DNA of 64,000 nt from JBJSXJ01 sp044235425 (GTDB taxonomy: Bacteria > Planctomycetota > Planctomycetia > Pirellulales > Pirellulaceae): the NCBI GenBank assembly GCA_044235425.1, contig JBIIHW010000010.1, positions 62,001 through 126,000 of the forward strand, written 5' to 3'. Numbering within the stretch: the first letter of the stretch is position 1; every line of letters starts with the position of its first letter. Position numbers and translations under genes: made by a program. This document shows, one piece after another, positions 1 through 8,787 of this stretch. Below the pieces are notes generated by a model, which saw only the letters and a program-made list of their open reading frames with translations, searched no databases and was not told where the DNA came from.

Positions 1-1124
1 GCAACTTCTTTATTCTGCAGATCGTAAATGACGTAATGCGAATCCAGCAGCAATAAAGTGCCTTTGTCGCCATGAAAAGAGGCTCCAAACATCTCGCCGC
101 CCGGGCCATACGGTGACCAGCTCAAACCTTCCCACGTAATCGTTTTGTCACCAAAATCGAACGTCACCTGATGGGAATCGGGAGTCTCTTGATCGTCGTC
201 GTGACGATATTTTCCGCCCGCCGCAACCACTCGCGTGGGGTAGTTGACGTTGAGTCCCCAGCGCGCGACATCCAGCACGTGCACTCCATTATTTCCCAGC
301 TCACCATTCCCCCAATTCCAAAACCAATGCCAGTTGTAATGAACAAGGTTATCGCGATAAGGACGCTCGGCAGCAGGACCTTGCCACAGGTTGAAATCAA
401 GCCACGACGGGACCTCGACTTGCTTGCCTCGACCAATTGAACCTCGTCGGTTGTTGTACCAGGTTCGTGCAAACATCACTCGACCAATCTCTCCACTGTG
501 CAATTTCCCAATCGCTTCGATGATCGACGCTCGACTGCGCCGCTGCGATCCCATTTGCACCACGCGTTTATGCTTACGCGAGGCTTCCACGGCCAGTTCA
601 CCTTCACGAGGATTATGACTGCAAGGTTTTTCTACGTAGACGTGCTTGCCGGCAGCGCAGCCGAGGATCGTGGCGGGTGCATGCCAGTGGTTCGGCGCTG
701 CCACGACCAGCACGTCGATTGATTGATCATCGAGGAGTCGTCGGATGTCGCGTTCGGTGCGCGGTGCCTTGCCCGTCGCCTTTTCCACCGCCGCCACACC
801 TTTCCCCAAAGCGCGTTCGTCGACGTCACAGACGGCGGCTACGACCGCTCCGCTGTTCGCGGAAAAGACGGTCGATAGATAGCTGCCGCGACCGTTCACC
901 CCCATCACCGCCACAACCAAGCGATCTTGAGCAGATGTTTTGGCGGCGGCCTCTTGAGCAGCTGCCTGGTGAAATCCTCCGGGAAACATCCCGCTCCAGC
1001 CGACACCGATCGCAGTCGCGGCAGCCGCAGTTTGCCCAAGGAAATCACGGCGTCCAAGACCATGGGAAGCGGGATTTTGAGCGGTCGAAAGCGTTTCCGA
1101 AACGGCTGAGAGCGGCTGATTCAT
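1..1124 (-). CDS. Gfo/Idh/MocA family oxidoreductase, C-terminus cut by window edge
   Basis: Predicted NAD(P)-dependent sugar or inositol dehydrogenase-like protein exported by the Tat pathway. About 374 residues are visible and the frame is open at base 1. A twin-arginine signal (GRRDFLGQT, residues 24-32) is followed by a Rossmann glycine motif (VMGVNGRG, near 73-80), the family motif APNHWHA (near 143-149) and the EKP motif (165-167) that carries the conserved lysine of this family. The ATG at 1124 is preceded by a GGTGGAG ribosome site. Planctomycetes have many exported members with unknown substrates, so the substrate cannot be named. It faces away from the sthA gene across about 230 bp. 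The family call is firm; the missing C-terminus hides the substrate domain. Confidence 0.9.
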   Translation of the reverse strand, partial: MNQPLSAVSETLSTAQNPASHGLGRRDFLGQTAAAATAIGVGWSGMFPGGFHQAAAQEAAAKTSAQDRLVVAVMGVNGRGSYLSTVFSANSGAVVAAVCDVDERALGKGVAAVEKATGKAPRTERDIRRLLDDQSIDVLVVAAPNHWHAPATILGCAAGKHVYVEKPCSHNPREGELAVEASRKHKRVVQMGSQRRSRASIIEAIGKLHSGEIGRVMFARTWYNNRRGSIGRGKQVEVPSWLDFNLWQGPAAERPYRDNLVHYNWHWFWNWGNGELGNNGVHVLDVARWGLNVNYPTRVVAAGGKYRHDDDQETPDSHQVTFDFGDKTITWEGLSWSPYGPGGEMFGASFHGDKGTLLLLDSHYVIYDLQNKEV

Positions 1125-1230
1125 CGCGAGATTCTCCACCTGTTATTCCTGAAAAAACGAATCGCAAGCGTGCAGTCTACCGCATCCCAACCCGCTTTTG
1201 CACACCGCACGGGCACAGCACACTCCTAAC

Positions 1231-1256
1231 GCGAACTCGTACAGCGAACTCGTACA
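1231..1256. repeat. two direct copies of a 13-bp repeat
   Basis: GCGAACTCGTACA occurs twice in tandem, in the spacer between the divergent oxidoreductase and transhydrogenase genes. No function is evident. It belongs to a set of short direct repeats seen at many gene boundaries in this window. Confidence 0.7.
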
Positions 1257-1355
1257 GCAAGCTGGTTCACAACCCACGAACCGTTCCGAGGTGGGTTTTC
1301 TAAATCGGTTCCATCGGTTCCAATAGTGAAACCTTCAGGCGCGGAGCAAACAAGA

Positions 1356-2762
1356 ATGACATCGTCAGCGAGTGACATGTTCGATTTGATCGTGATCGGC
1401 ACCGGGCCGGGTGGCGAGGGAGCGGCAATTCAAGCCGCCAAATCGGGGAAGCGCGTTGCCATTGTGGAGCGCAATGAGCAGATTGGGGGCGGCTGCGTTC
1501 ACTGGGGTACCATCCCCAGCAAATCGCTGCGCTACATGATCTGGCGTATCCTCGATACCAATAACAATCCCGTGTTCCGCACCGCCGGTGCCTCGCTCAA
1601 GCTCACCTTTCCTGAACTGCGCAAGGCCGTGGCGTCGGTGATTCAGCGACAAGTGGAAATGCGGTCCAGTTTTTATGAGCGAAATTCGGTGGAGTTTGTG
1701 CGCGGACATGCGCGCTTCCTGGACAACCACACGATTGATGCCGAAGAGGCCGATGGGGGACATCAGCGGCTGCGTGCCAAGGCGTTCATCATCGCCACGG
1801 GAAGTCGACCTTACCGGCCACCCGGAGTTGATTTCAGTCACCCACGGATTTTCGATAGCGACACGATTCTGAATCTCGATCACACTCCCCAGTCCATCAC
1901 GATCTATGGCGCGGGCGTTGTCGGTTGTGAATATACGTCGATGTTTCGCAACCTGTCATGCAAGGTCAATCTCGTCAATACGCGCAGCAAGTTGCTCGAG
2001 TTCCTTGACGATGAAATCATCGATGCCTTGGCGTATCACATGCGCGATCGGGGTGTTTTATTGCGGCATGATGAGACGTATGAGAGGGTCCAAGGACTGG
2101 ATGATGGTGTCATTCTGTCGCTGAAATCGGGCAAGCAGCTCAAGACCGATGTACTGCTTTGGGCCAATGGTCGCACCGGCAACACCGATGACATGGGGCT
2201 GGAAACAGTCGGGATCGTTCCCAATTCTCGTGGCCAGCTGGAGGTTAACGCTGATTTTCAAACGGTGCATTCACATATTTATGCGGTGGGAGACGTCATC
2301 GGTTTTCCCGCCTTAGCGAGTGCGGCTTACGTGCAAGGCCATTACGCGGCCGGCCACTGCTGTGGTGAAAACGTGATGCGCAGCATGATGAAGAATGTGC
2401 CGACTGGGATTTACACCAGCCCTGAGATCAGTTCGGTGGGCTGCACGGAGCGCGAGTTAACGGAAGCGAAGGTGCCCTATGAAATTGGCCATGCGGCCTA
2501 CAAGAGTTTAGCCCGCGCTCAGATTACCGGTCAGGTCGTGGGCATGCTCAAGCTGCTCTTTCATCGCGAGACTCTCGAAATACTGGGGGTCCACTGCTTT
2601 GGTGCGAATGCCGCCGAGATTATTCACATTGGTCAGGCGATCATGTCGCAGCCGCCTCCAAACAATTCGCTCCACTACTTCATCAATACCACCTTCAACT
2701 ATCCCACCATGGCGGAGGCCTATCGAGTGGCTGCCCTGAACGGCTACAACCGTCTGTTCTGA
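1356..2762 (+). CDS. sthA: Soluble pyridine nucleotide transhydrogenase
   Basis: Si-specific NAD(P)+ transhydrogenase: a cytoplasmic FAD flavoprotein that exchanges reducing equivalents between NADPH and NAD+. The 468-residue product follows the E. coli SthA pattern closely: the FAD-binding GTGPGGEGAA near the N-terminus, GGGCVHWGTIPSKSLR (where disulfide reductases would have a CxxxxC redox pair, SthA has only one cysteine), GAGVVGCEYTSMF in the NAD domain, YAVGDVIG in the second FAD motif, and the terminal NTTFNYPTMAEAYRVAALNG. The ATG at 1356 was chosen because GGAG lies 9 bases upstream and the length fits E. coli (466 residues); a GTG at 1326 and an ATG at 1377 are alternatives. It is probably transcribed alone. 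The identification is very secure. Confidence 0.96.
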   Translation: MTSSASDMFDLIVIGTGPGGEGAAIQAAKSGKRVAIVERNEQIGGGCVHWGTIPSKSLRYMIWRILDTNNNPVFRTAGASLKLTFPELRKAVASVIQRQVEMRSSFYERNSVEFVRGHARFLDNHTIDAEEADGGHQRLRAKAFIIATGSRPYRPPGVDFSHPRIFDSDTILNLDHTPQSITIYGAGVVGCEYTSMFRNLSCKVNLVNTRSKLLEFLDDEIIDALAYHMRDRGVLLRHDETYERVQGLDDGVILSLKSGKQLKTDVLLWANGRTGNTDDMGLETVGIVPNSRGQLEVNADFQTVHSHIYAVGDVIGFPALASAAYVQGHYAAGHCCGENVMRSMMKNVPTGIYTSPEISSVGCTERELTEAKVPYEIGHAAYKSLARAQITGQVVGMLKLLFHRETLEILGVHCFGANAAEIIHIGQAIMSQPPPNNSLHYFINTTFNYPTMAEAYRVAALNGYNRLF

Positions 2763-2855
2763 TCATGCCCTCGCCGCGGGACGTGGCAAAATCATCCCGC
2801 TGCGCCCGGAAAAAACCGTTCCCGCGCTGCCCTCGCCCCAACTGCTCCGGGAGTT

Positions 2856-2861
2856 TATAAT
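2856..2861 (+). promoter_or_regulatory. candidate -10 box (TATAAT) for the ferredoxin-cytochrome operon
   Basis: A perfect TATAAT lies 53 bases before the ferredoxin start codon, in the gap after sthA. No good -35 box is visible 16-18 bases upstream, so this is a tentative promoter call. Confidence 0.35.
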
Positions 2862-2913
2862 CCTGGCTCTGCAGACTTGGAACCGCTTTGTAATAGCTGG
2901 GGGAACGAGAGTT

Positions 2914-3309
2914 ATGGCCAAGCAAGGTCCTCGCAAAAAGCTTCCCAAAGAAGTTGCTGTCATTAACGCTGATAATTGCACGGGCTGTGAGTCGTGCCTG
3001 GAAGTCTGTCCAGTCGATTGCATCTCCCTGAAGCAGATGCAGCACGGCGTCAAGGGCAATCAAGCGTGGTGCGAAATTGACATCGAACGCTGCGTCGGCT
3101 GCGAAGTTTGTGTGCATATCCCTTCGAAAAAATCGAATCCGTACGAGTTAACGGTTTGCCCCTGGAATGCCATCGAAATGGTCCCACTGGAAACCGTCGC
3201 CACCGTGGTCGCTCAAATCGGTGGTCCACCGGAATACATCCAGGCCAATTGGGATCGACTTGTCGGTACCGCCCAGCACCTGGCGGAACTCAAGGCCTCC
3301 GGTGCCTAG
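2914..3309 (+). CDS. Dicluster 2[4Fe-4S] ferredoxin-like protein
   Basis: Small cytoplasmic electron carrier of 131 residues. Cysteines C22, C25, C28 and C32 (CTGCESCLEVCP) and C60, C63, C66 and C82 (CVGCEVC, then CP) fit two 4Fe-4S clusters with ligands swapped between motifs as in bacterial ferredoxins. The second motif is unusual: the usual three residues between the third cysteine and the CP are replaced by a 15-residue loop. Extra cysteines are at 36 and 53. A lysine-rich start and a C-terminal helix of about 40 residues extend the core. The start ATG is preceded by GGGGGAACGAG. It is followed after about 40 bases by a multiheme cytochrome gene, which suggests but does not prove a redox link. 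The partner enzyme is unknown. Confidence 0.85.
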   Translation: MAKQGPRKKLPKEVAVINADNCTGCESCLEVCPVDCISLKQMQHGVKGNQAWCEIDIERCVGCEVCVHIPSKKSNPYELTVCPWNAIEMVPLETVATVVAQIGGPPEYIQANWDRLVGTAQHLAELKASGA

Positions 3310-3351
3310 TTCTCACGCCTGGTCAGCCGACTAGATAGACGCTCGGTGAGC

Positions 3352-6048
3352 ATGATCGACCGAATATCGATATTCATAGCTCCCGCCAATTCGCTGGGGC
3401 GGTTAGTTTTCGGACTTATAGTCGCCTGTGTCTGCTTGGTCGCGCCCGTGTCTGCGGAACCGATCTTGCCTGGATTGTCGAGCAAGCATCCGCTCGGGCA
3501 GCGCGAGGTCGGCCAACTTCTGATCCAAGAATTGCGCTGTCAAGCTTGTCATGCAGCGCCTACCCCTGCACGCTCGGAGACCGTAGCAGCTCCGCACGCA
3601 CCGCCCCGCTCGACTACGCTCGAGCCGCGCACCGCTGAAATTCCCCCACCCGCTCCGCGGCTGGACCGCATCGGTGAGCGAGTAACGGTGAACTACCTGC
3701 GATCGTTTTTACAGTCGCCCGCTACCGCACACCACGGCTCCACGATGCCGTCCTTGTGGGCGAGCGAACCTGCGGCGCGAAGAGCTGAAATCGCCGAAGC
3801 ACTCGTTCACTTTCTCGTGGCCTCCAGTCCTGCGCTCAAATCGGAACCGGTGGCCGCGAAGGCCGAGGTTGGTCGAGAGCTGTTTCATTCGATTGGCTGC
3901 ATCGCCTGTCATTCCCCACGGGATGAAAAGGGGCGTGAAACCATCACCACAGGCGTAGTTCACCTCGACCATTTGGCCCGCAAGTATCCCCTCCAGGCAC
4001 TCGCACGGTTTCTTCATCAGCCACAGCAAATACGGCCCGCTGGTCGCATGCCTGATCTGAAATTAACCGACGCCGAATCGGCAGCGATTGCCCGCTATCT
4101 GATCGAAACTGCAGTGGCAACGGATGAAGAAGATGCGAAGCTGAACGAGCCTTCCGCGTTTACCCCGCAGGCTGATCGAATTGCAGAGGGGCGACGCTTG
4201 TTTGAGCAATATCACTGCGCGGCTTGTCATGGCCCTGCTGGAAATCCTGGCCCCGCGAATCATCTGGGCGGCACTGATAATCAACAGCGCACCGAGACTT
4301 CGACCAGCCGCAACCAGGAGGAACCCCGCCCTACATCCGCGGCGACTTCGTCGGCCAAACCCAAAGCCGATCAGCGATTGGCTCCGCCACTCGCTGAATC
4401 ACGAGTTGATCAGGGCTGTCTGGCAGCAGCGCCCACCCACAGCGTGCCATGGTTTGATTTAGGAGCCACTCAGCGTCAAGCGATCGTGACCGCGATCGAA
4501 GCCTCTCGCCCAGGTGGCTCTAAGCCTGCTGGCGCACAGCAAGCCATGGAGCCAAAATCTATTCAGCAGCAACAACTCGCTCGAACCTTAACCGCCTTCA
4601 ATTGCCTGGCTTGTCATGTCCGGGAGGAGTTTGGTGGAGTGGCCGAGGAACGCAACTCGTACTTTCAATCACCCGCCAAAAACCTGGGTGATGACGCTCG
4701 TATTCCACCGCCCTTAACACTCGTCGGTGCCAAGCTACAGCCAGTCTGGCTGAAAAAAGTTTTGTTTGATGGCGAGAGCGTGCGCCCGCACATGATCACG
4801 CGCATGCCACAGTATGGCGAGACGAATCTGCGACATCTCCCCGAGTTACTCGCGGACCTCGATCAATTACCTGAATGGACACCGTCGTTACCGAATCATG
4901 AAAGTCGTGACGAGCCTGAACGTAATCGAGCTCGTGATTTACGGGATGCGGGTCGCAAGCTGCTGGGCAACACCAGTCTGAATTGCGTGAATTGTCATAA
5001 CTACAATGGTAAGACTCCGCAGAATAACGGATTGGAATTGATGACCACACCGCAGCGACTAAAGCCGGCTTGGTTTCGTCAGTTTCTGCTGAGCCCCAAC
5101 ACCGTTCGGCCACGAATCATCATGCCGGTTGCCTGGCCAGGCGGACAGGCTGTCGATCAGTCGGTATTGAAAGGTGATACCGATCAGCAACTTGAGGCTA
5201 TCTGGTATTTCTTGACACTCGGAAGATCGGCACCGGATCCTGCTGGTGTACAACCACAAGACAGCAAACTCATGGTGACGGACACCACCAGGACCTACCG
5301 CGGTCGCAGCGGTGTGGCGGGCTATCGCGGGATCGCCGTCGGTTTTCCCGAGCAGCTTAACTATGCCTTCAATGCCGAGACGGGGGCGTTGAGTGCGATC
5401 TGGCGCGGTGATTTCGTGCGGGTAGATCGCGGCGGACAAGGCTCGGGAGGCTTCAATCCCGCCGCTCGTCCCCTTACCTGGGCACAGGACGTAGCGTTTT
5501 ATCGCTTGCCGGACGATCAAACCCCTTGGCCGCTGCGCCCAGTTATGAACAAGGACCAGCGAGTCAACCCGGATCCGCTCTATCCCAAGAATCGTGGCTA
5601 TCAATTCGGTGGCTATTATCTCGACGATCAATCCATTCCTACATTCCTCTACCAATCCGCTGACGTAAAGATTGAAGACAAACTCTCCGTCTTGAAGGAT
5701 ACTAAGCCTTCCGGCAGTCCGAACAAGAACACCGAGGACCGTGCTGCCGAGCGTACGGAGAATGACGCTCGTGAGATGGCCAATCAGTTGCAGCGAGTTA
5801 TCACGTTCAACTCGTCAGCTGAGCAAACAATCTGGTTTCGTCCACTCACGGGAAAAATCGAAGAAACATCCGCTCATCAAGTTCGACTAGGCGAGATGCA
5901 ACTAACGCATCCCGTCGAAAAGTCACTCGTCACTCGCCGGCTGCTGCGTGCCCTTGAGAACGAAGACGGGCAGCGCGAGCTGCTCTTGCAGCTGAAAGTG
6001 CCGGCCGGTCAGTCGCAGCTGACGCTCCTCTATGAACTCCTCAAGTAA
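3352..6048 (+). CDS. Secreted five-heme c-type cytochrome
   Basis: Large exported cytochrome of about 898 residues. After an N-terminal signal peptide (hydrophobic core ending near VSAEP) there are five CxxCH heme-attachment motifs, near residues 63, 183, 289, 418 and 545: CQACH, CIACH, CAACH, CLACH and CVNCH. Each sits in a small cytochrome-c-like segment with a downstream methionine that may be an axial ligand (for example GRMPDLKLTD, TRMPQYG, RIIMPVAWP). Low-complexity Pro/Ala/Ser linkers separate the domains. The last third (from about 640) has no heme motif and looks like a beta-rich domain. A GTG at 3346 is an alternative start. The next gene begins 16 bases after the stop, so the two are probably cotranscribed. 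A periplasmic electron-transfer role is inferred; no specific enzyme name is justified. Confidence 0.85.
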   Translation: MIDRISIFIAPANSLGRLVFGLIVACVCLVAPVSAEPILPGLSSKHPLGQREVGQLLIQELRCQACHAAPTPARSETVAAPHAPPRSTTLEPRTAEIPPPAPRLDRIGERVTVNYLRSFLQSPATAHHGSTMPSLWASEPAARRAEIAEALVHFLVASSPALKSEPVAAKAEVGRELFHSIGCIACHSPRDEKGRETITTGVVHLDHLARKYPLQALARFLHQPQQIRPAGRMPDLKLTDAESAAIARYLIETAVATDEEDAKLNEPSAFTPQADRIAEGRRLFEQYHCAACHGPAGNPGPANHLGGTDNQQRTETSTSRNQEEPRPTSAATSSAKPKADQRLAPPLAESRVDQGCLAAAPTHSVPWFDLGATQRQAIVTAIEASRPGGSKPAGAQQAMEPKSIQQQQLARTLTAFNCLACHVREEFGGVAEERNSYFQSPAKNLGDDARIPPPLTLVGAKLQPVWLKKVLFDGESVRPHMITRMPQYGETNLRHLPELLADLDQLPEWTPSLPNHESRDEPERNRARDLRDAGRKLLGNTSLNCVNCHNYNGKTPQNNGLELMTTPQRLKPAWFRQFLLSPNTVRPRIIMPVAWPGGQAVDQSVLKGDTDQQLEAIWYFLTLGRSAPDPAGVQPQDSKLMVTDTTRTYRGRSGVAGYRGIAVGFPEQLNYAFNAETGALSAIWRGDFVRVDRGGQGSGGFNPAARPLTWAQDVAFYRLPDDQTPWPLRPVMNKDQRVNPDPLYPKNRGYQFGGYYLDDQSIPTFLYQSADVKIEDKLSVLKDTKPSGSPNKNTEDRAAERTENDAREMANQLQRVITFNSSAEQTIWFRPLTGKIEETSAHQVRLGEMQLTHPVEKSLVTRRLLRALENEDGQRELLLQLKVPAGQSQLTLLYELLK

Positions 6049-6064
6049 CGCACGGAGCTCACTC

Positions 6065-8731
6065 ATGCGCCGCTCATTCGCTCCTCGTTTGCAAGCTCCT
6101 CGTTTGCAAGCTCCTCGTTTGCAAGCTCCTCGTTTGCAAGCTCCTCGTTTGCCCATCGCTCCGCAGGCCACCTGCACGACTGTCGCCCGTCCGTTCGCTT
6201 GGAAAGCAATTACGGCTGGTGTTCGCAGCGGGCTAGTCGCGTCGGTCGGCGCGCTGATTTTGTTCGCGCTTAACCTCAATCCTGCCCGAGCGGAAGAAGT
6301 AGGAGATCGCTGGGGAACTGAAGAGCGTGAACGAGAATATTATCCGCTGGTCAATGTGCCGATTCCCAAGGAGCTAGTGATCGAGGCAGGTGCGTTTTGT
6401 TTACTGCCGGATGGTCGAGTGGCCGTGGGTACACGTCACGGGGAGGTCTACTTCATCAGTGGCTTGGATGCCGAAAAACCAACTCCGACCTATCATCGTT
6501 TTGCCACGGGGCTCGATGAAATCTTCGGGCTGGATTTTCGGGAGGGTGCGCTGTACGTCACGCAGAGCTGCGAGATCACTCGACTGCTCGACACGAAAAA
6601 GCGTGGTGTCGCGGATCGCTTTGAGACCGTTTCCGATGGCTGGGGTTACGCGAACTATCACGAGTATGCGTTTGGTTCCAAGTTCGATGCGTCGGGCGCA
6701 TTGCATGTGGCGCTAGGCCTCTCCAACTCCTATGATTCCCATGCACTTTTTCGTGGGTTCGTCATGCAGGTTGATGCCGATGGAAAGAGTCGAGCGATTG
6801 CCAGTGGGCTACGGAGTCCTGGCGGAATTGGATTCAATGAACATGGAGCACTCTTCTACATCGAGAGCCAGGGCCCGTGGAACTGCTCGTGTAGTTTGAA
6901 GGCCATCACGCCGGGTAGTTTTCAAGGGCATCCGGCCAGTTTCAACTGGTATCCGTTCGCGCCTGAGATGGGCGCCACGCCTGAGCTTCCGAAATCGAAT
7001 TCCCGCACGCTGGTGGAACGTCAGCGGGTCAAGCAGTTGGTCCCTTATGCGGTCATTTTTCCGTACATCCGCATGGGCCGTTCGATTACTGGCTTCGTCG
7101 TGAATCGCAGCCAAGGGAAGTTTGGTCCATTCGAAGATCAGCTGTTTCTGGGTGACTACACGTTATCGATCGTGATGCGTGCGACAACCGAGAAGATCAA
7201 TGGCGTGTGGCAGGGAGCCTGCTATCCCTTTCGCGAAGGGTTGTCGACGGGAATATTAAATTTGCAGTTTACGCCGGGTGGCAAGCTGGTGAGTGGTGGA
7301 ACCAATCGCGGTTGGCCCGTGCGCGGCATCAAGCCCTTTGCACTCGAACGACTCGAGTGGAGCGGCAAGATGCCGCATGAGATCGAACGAATCACGATCA
7401 CGCCCGATGGCTTTCGAATTACGTTCACGAAGCCTGTCGACATCGTCACTGGCCGCGACCCTAGTTCGTATCAGCTCAGTACCTTCACGCATCCCTATCA
7501 TGGTGGCTATGGCGGTCCGGAGATCGAACGCACACAGCCCGAAGTTAAATCGGTGCTGCTGAGCGACGATGGGCGTGTGGCCACTATTACCGTGGGAGAA
7601 CTGCAGCGCGGACATGTCTATGAGTTTGATTTAGCCGCGGTACTGGCGGCCGATGGGGAAAAGATTCTGCATCGCCACGCCTACTACACCGTGAATGAAG
7701 TGCCGCTGTGGCTGCACTTTCCTGGAGTGAAAAGTAAGTCGAGCCATCCGGTGAAAGCAGAACCCGATGCTCCTTCGAGCGGTAAACCTGAGAACAAGAC
7801 CCCGGGTAAGTCTGCGAACCGACCGGGGAGTGGCAAGAAGATTGTGCTGATTGCTGCTGATCAGGAATATCGCAGTGAGGATGCGTTACCGCAGCTGGCG
7901 AAAATTCTCGCTACCCACCATGGATTCGACTGCATCGTTCTCTTTAGTGTGAACGAGAAAAATGAGGTCGATCCCACGCGCAAGATTCGCTGGGAAGACA
8001 AGACGATTACCCATAACATTCCCGGACTGGAGCAGTTGGACGATGCGGATTTAATGATTCTATTCAGTCGTCTGATTACGTTGCCGGAAGAACAGCTGCA
8101 GCACATTTATCGTTACTTAGATTCCGGGAAGCCGATTATCGGGATCCGCACGGCAAATCATGGCTTTTTGGGATTTGACTACAAACAAAATGGGAAACGG
8201 ATCGATTTTGGGGAACAGGTCTTGGGCGGCAGTTTCCGCAACCATCATGGTCGCTGGCAAGCTGATTCCACTCGTGGCGTGATCGTGGACGAGCAGCGAG
8301 AGCATCCGATTTTGCGTGGAGTGAAAGACATTTGGGGACTGACCGATGTCTATCGGACATACAAGGAGGGAGACAGCTTGCCCGAGGGCTGCACCGCGTT
8401 AGTGCTCGGCCAACCGCTGGTGGGCCGCAAGCAGACCGACGAGATCAATCGAGAGTTGGCTCCGCTGCCGGTCGCCTGGGTGAAGAACTGGACGGGCAAC
8501 ACCGGCAAAACGTCGCGTGTGTTTCATTCGACCATGGGAAGTGGCGAGGATTATTTAAACGAGGGCTTGCGACGTTTGACGGTGAATGCGGTCTATTGGT
8601 GTTTAGGCCTGGAAACGCAAATTAATCCTCAGTCATCGGTGGAACTCGTCGGCCCTTACCAACCGCACTCGAGCGGCTTCAACTATCCGAAACTGAATGT
8701 CGTGCCTCGTCCCATTTCCGACCTGAAGTAG
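6065..8731 (+). CDS. Exported sugar-dehydrogenase-like beta-propeller fused to a ThuA-like domain
   Basis: About 888 residues. The N-terminal half resembles glucose/sorbosone dehydrogenase-type propellers (repeated segments such as LPDGRVAVGTRHGEVYFI and GLRSPGGIGFNEHGALFYIE). A short Ser/Pro/Lys linker leads to a ThuA-like, glutamine-amidotransferase-fold domain starting near residue 592 (KKIVLIAADQEYRSED) and running almost to the end. ATG 6065 is preferred because GGAG lies 7 bases upstream; an ATG at 6032 would overlap the cytochrome gene. The mature part is preceded by an unusual N-terminus with five RLQAP-type repeats and then a hydrophobic segment (near 60-75) that may be a late signal peptide or anchor. 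Being next to a multiheme cytochrome, it may pass electrons to it, but no cofactor site was identified. The substrate is unknown. Confidence 0.8.
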   Translation: MRRSFAPRLQAPRLQAPRLQAPRLQAPRLPIAPQATCTTVARPFAWKAITAGVRSGLVASVGALILFALNLNPARAEEVGDRWGTEEREREYYPLVNVPIPKELVIEAGAFCLLPDGRVAVGTRHGEVYFISGLDAEKPTPTYHRFATGLDEIFGLDFREGALYVTQSCEITRLLDTKKRGVADRFETVSDGWGYANYHEYAFGSKFDASGALHVALGLSNSYDSHALFRGFVMQVDADGKSRAIASGLRSPGGIGFNEHGALFYIESQGPWNCSCSLKAITPGSFQGHPASFNWYPFAPEMGATPELPKSNSRTLVERQRVKQLVPYAVIFPYIRMGRSITGFVVNRSQGKFGPFEDQLFLGDYTLSIVMRATTEKINGVWQGACYPFREGLSTGILNLQFTPGGKLVSGGTNRGWPVRGIKPFALERLEWSGKMPHEIERITITPDGFRITFTKPVDIVTGRDPSSYQLSTFTHPYHGGYGGPEIERTQPEVKSVLLSDDGRVATITVGELQRGHVYEFDLAAVLAADGEKILHRHAYYTVNEVPLWLHFPGVKSKSSHPVKAEPDAPSSGKPENKTPGKSANRPGSGKKIVLIAADQEYRSEDALPQLAKILATHHGFDCIVLFSVNEKNEVDPTRKIRWEDKTITHNIPGLEQLDDADLMILFSRLITLPEEQLQHIYRYLDSGKPIIGIRTANHGFLGFDYKQNGKRIDFGEQVLGGSFRNHHGRWQADSTRGVIVDEQREHPILRGVKDIWGLTDVYRTYKEGDSLPEGCTALVLGQPLVGRKQTDEINRELAPLPVAWVKNWTGNTGKTSRVFHSTMGSGEDYLNEGLRRLTVNAVYWCLGLETQINPQSSVELVGPYQPHSSGFNYPKLNVVPRPISDLK
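6080..6152 (+). repeat. in-frame 15-bp tandem repeat inside the propeller/ThuA gene
   Basis: GCTCCTCGTTTGCAA is repeated four times plus a 13-base partial copy. The copies are identical, so the expansion looks recent. It encodes Arg-Leu-Gln-Ala-Pro units ahead of the hydrophobic export segment. Because the period is 15 bases, changes in copy number keep the reading frame. Confidence 0.95.
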
Positions 8732-8734
8732 CTA

Positions 8735-8776
8735 GTCGCAGAACGTTGCTGGGGCAGGCGAGGCGGCAGCTGCGAC
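8735..8776. terminator. weak inverted repeat between convergent genes
   Basis: GTCGCAG and CTGCGAC face each other across about 28 bases in the gap between the convergent propeller/ThuA and DUF1570 genes. There is no T-run, so a transcript-end role is only a guess from position. Confidence 0.25.
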
Positions 8777-8787
8777 GCCGGACGGAT

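Noticed and set aside
677..1303. 208-residue plus-strand frame
   Set aside because: It is antisense to the clearly coding Gfo/Idh/MocA gene and is rich in Arg/Pro/Ser, typical of a shadow frame.
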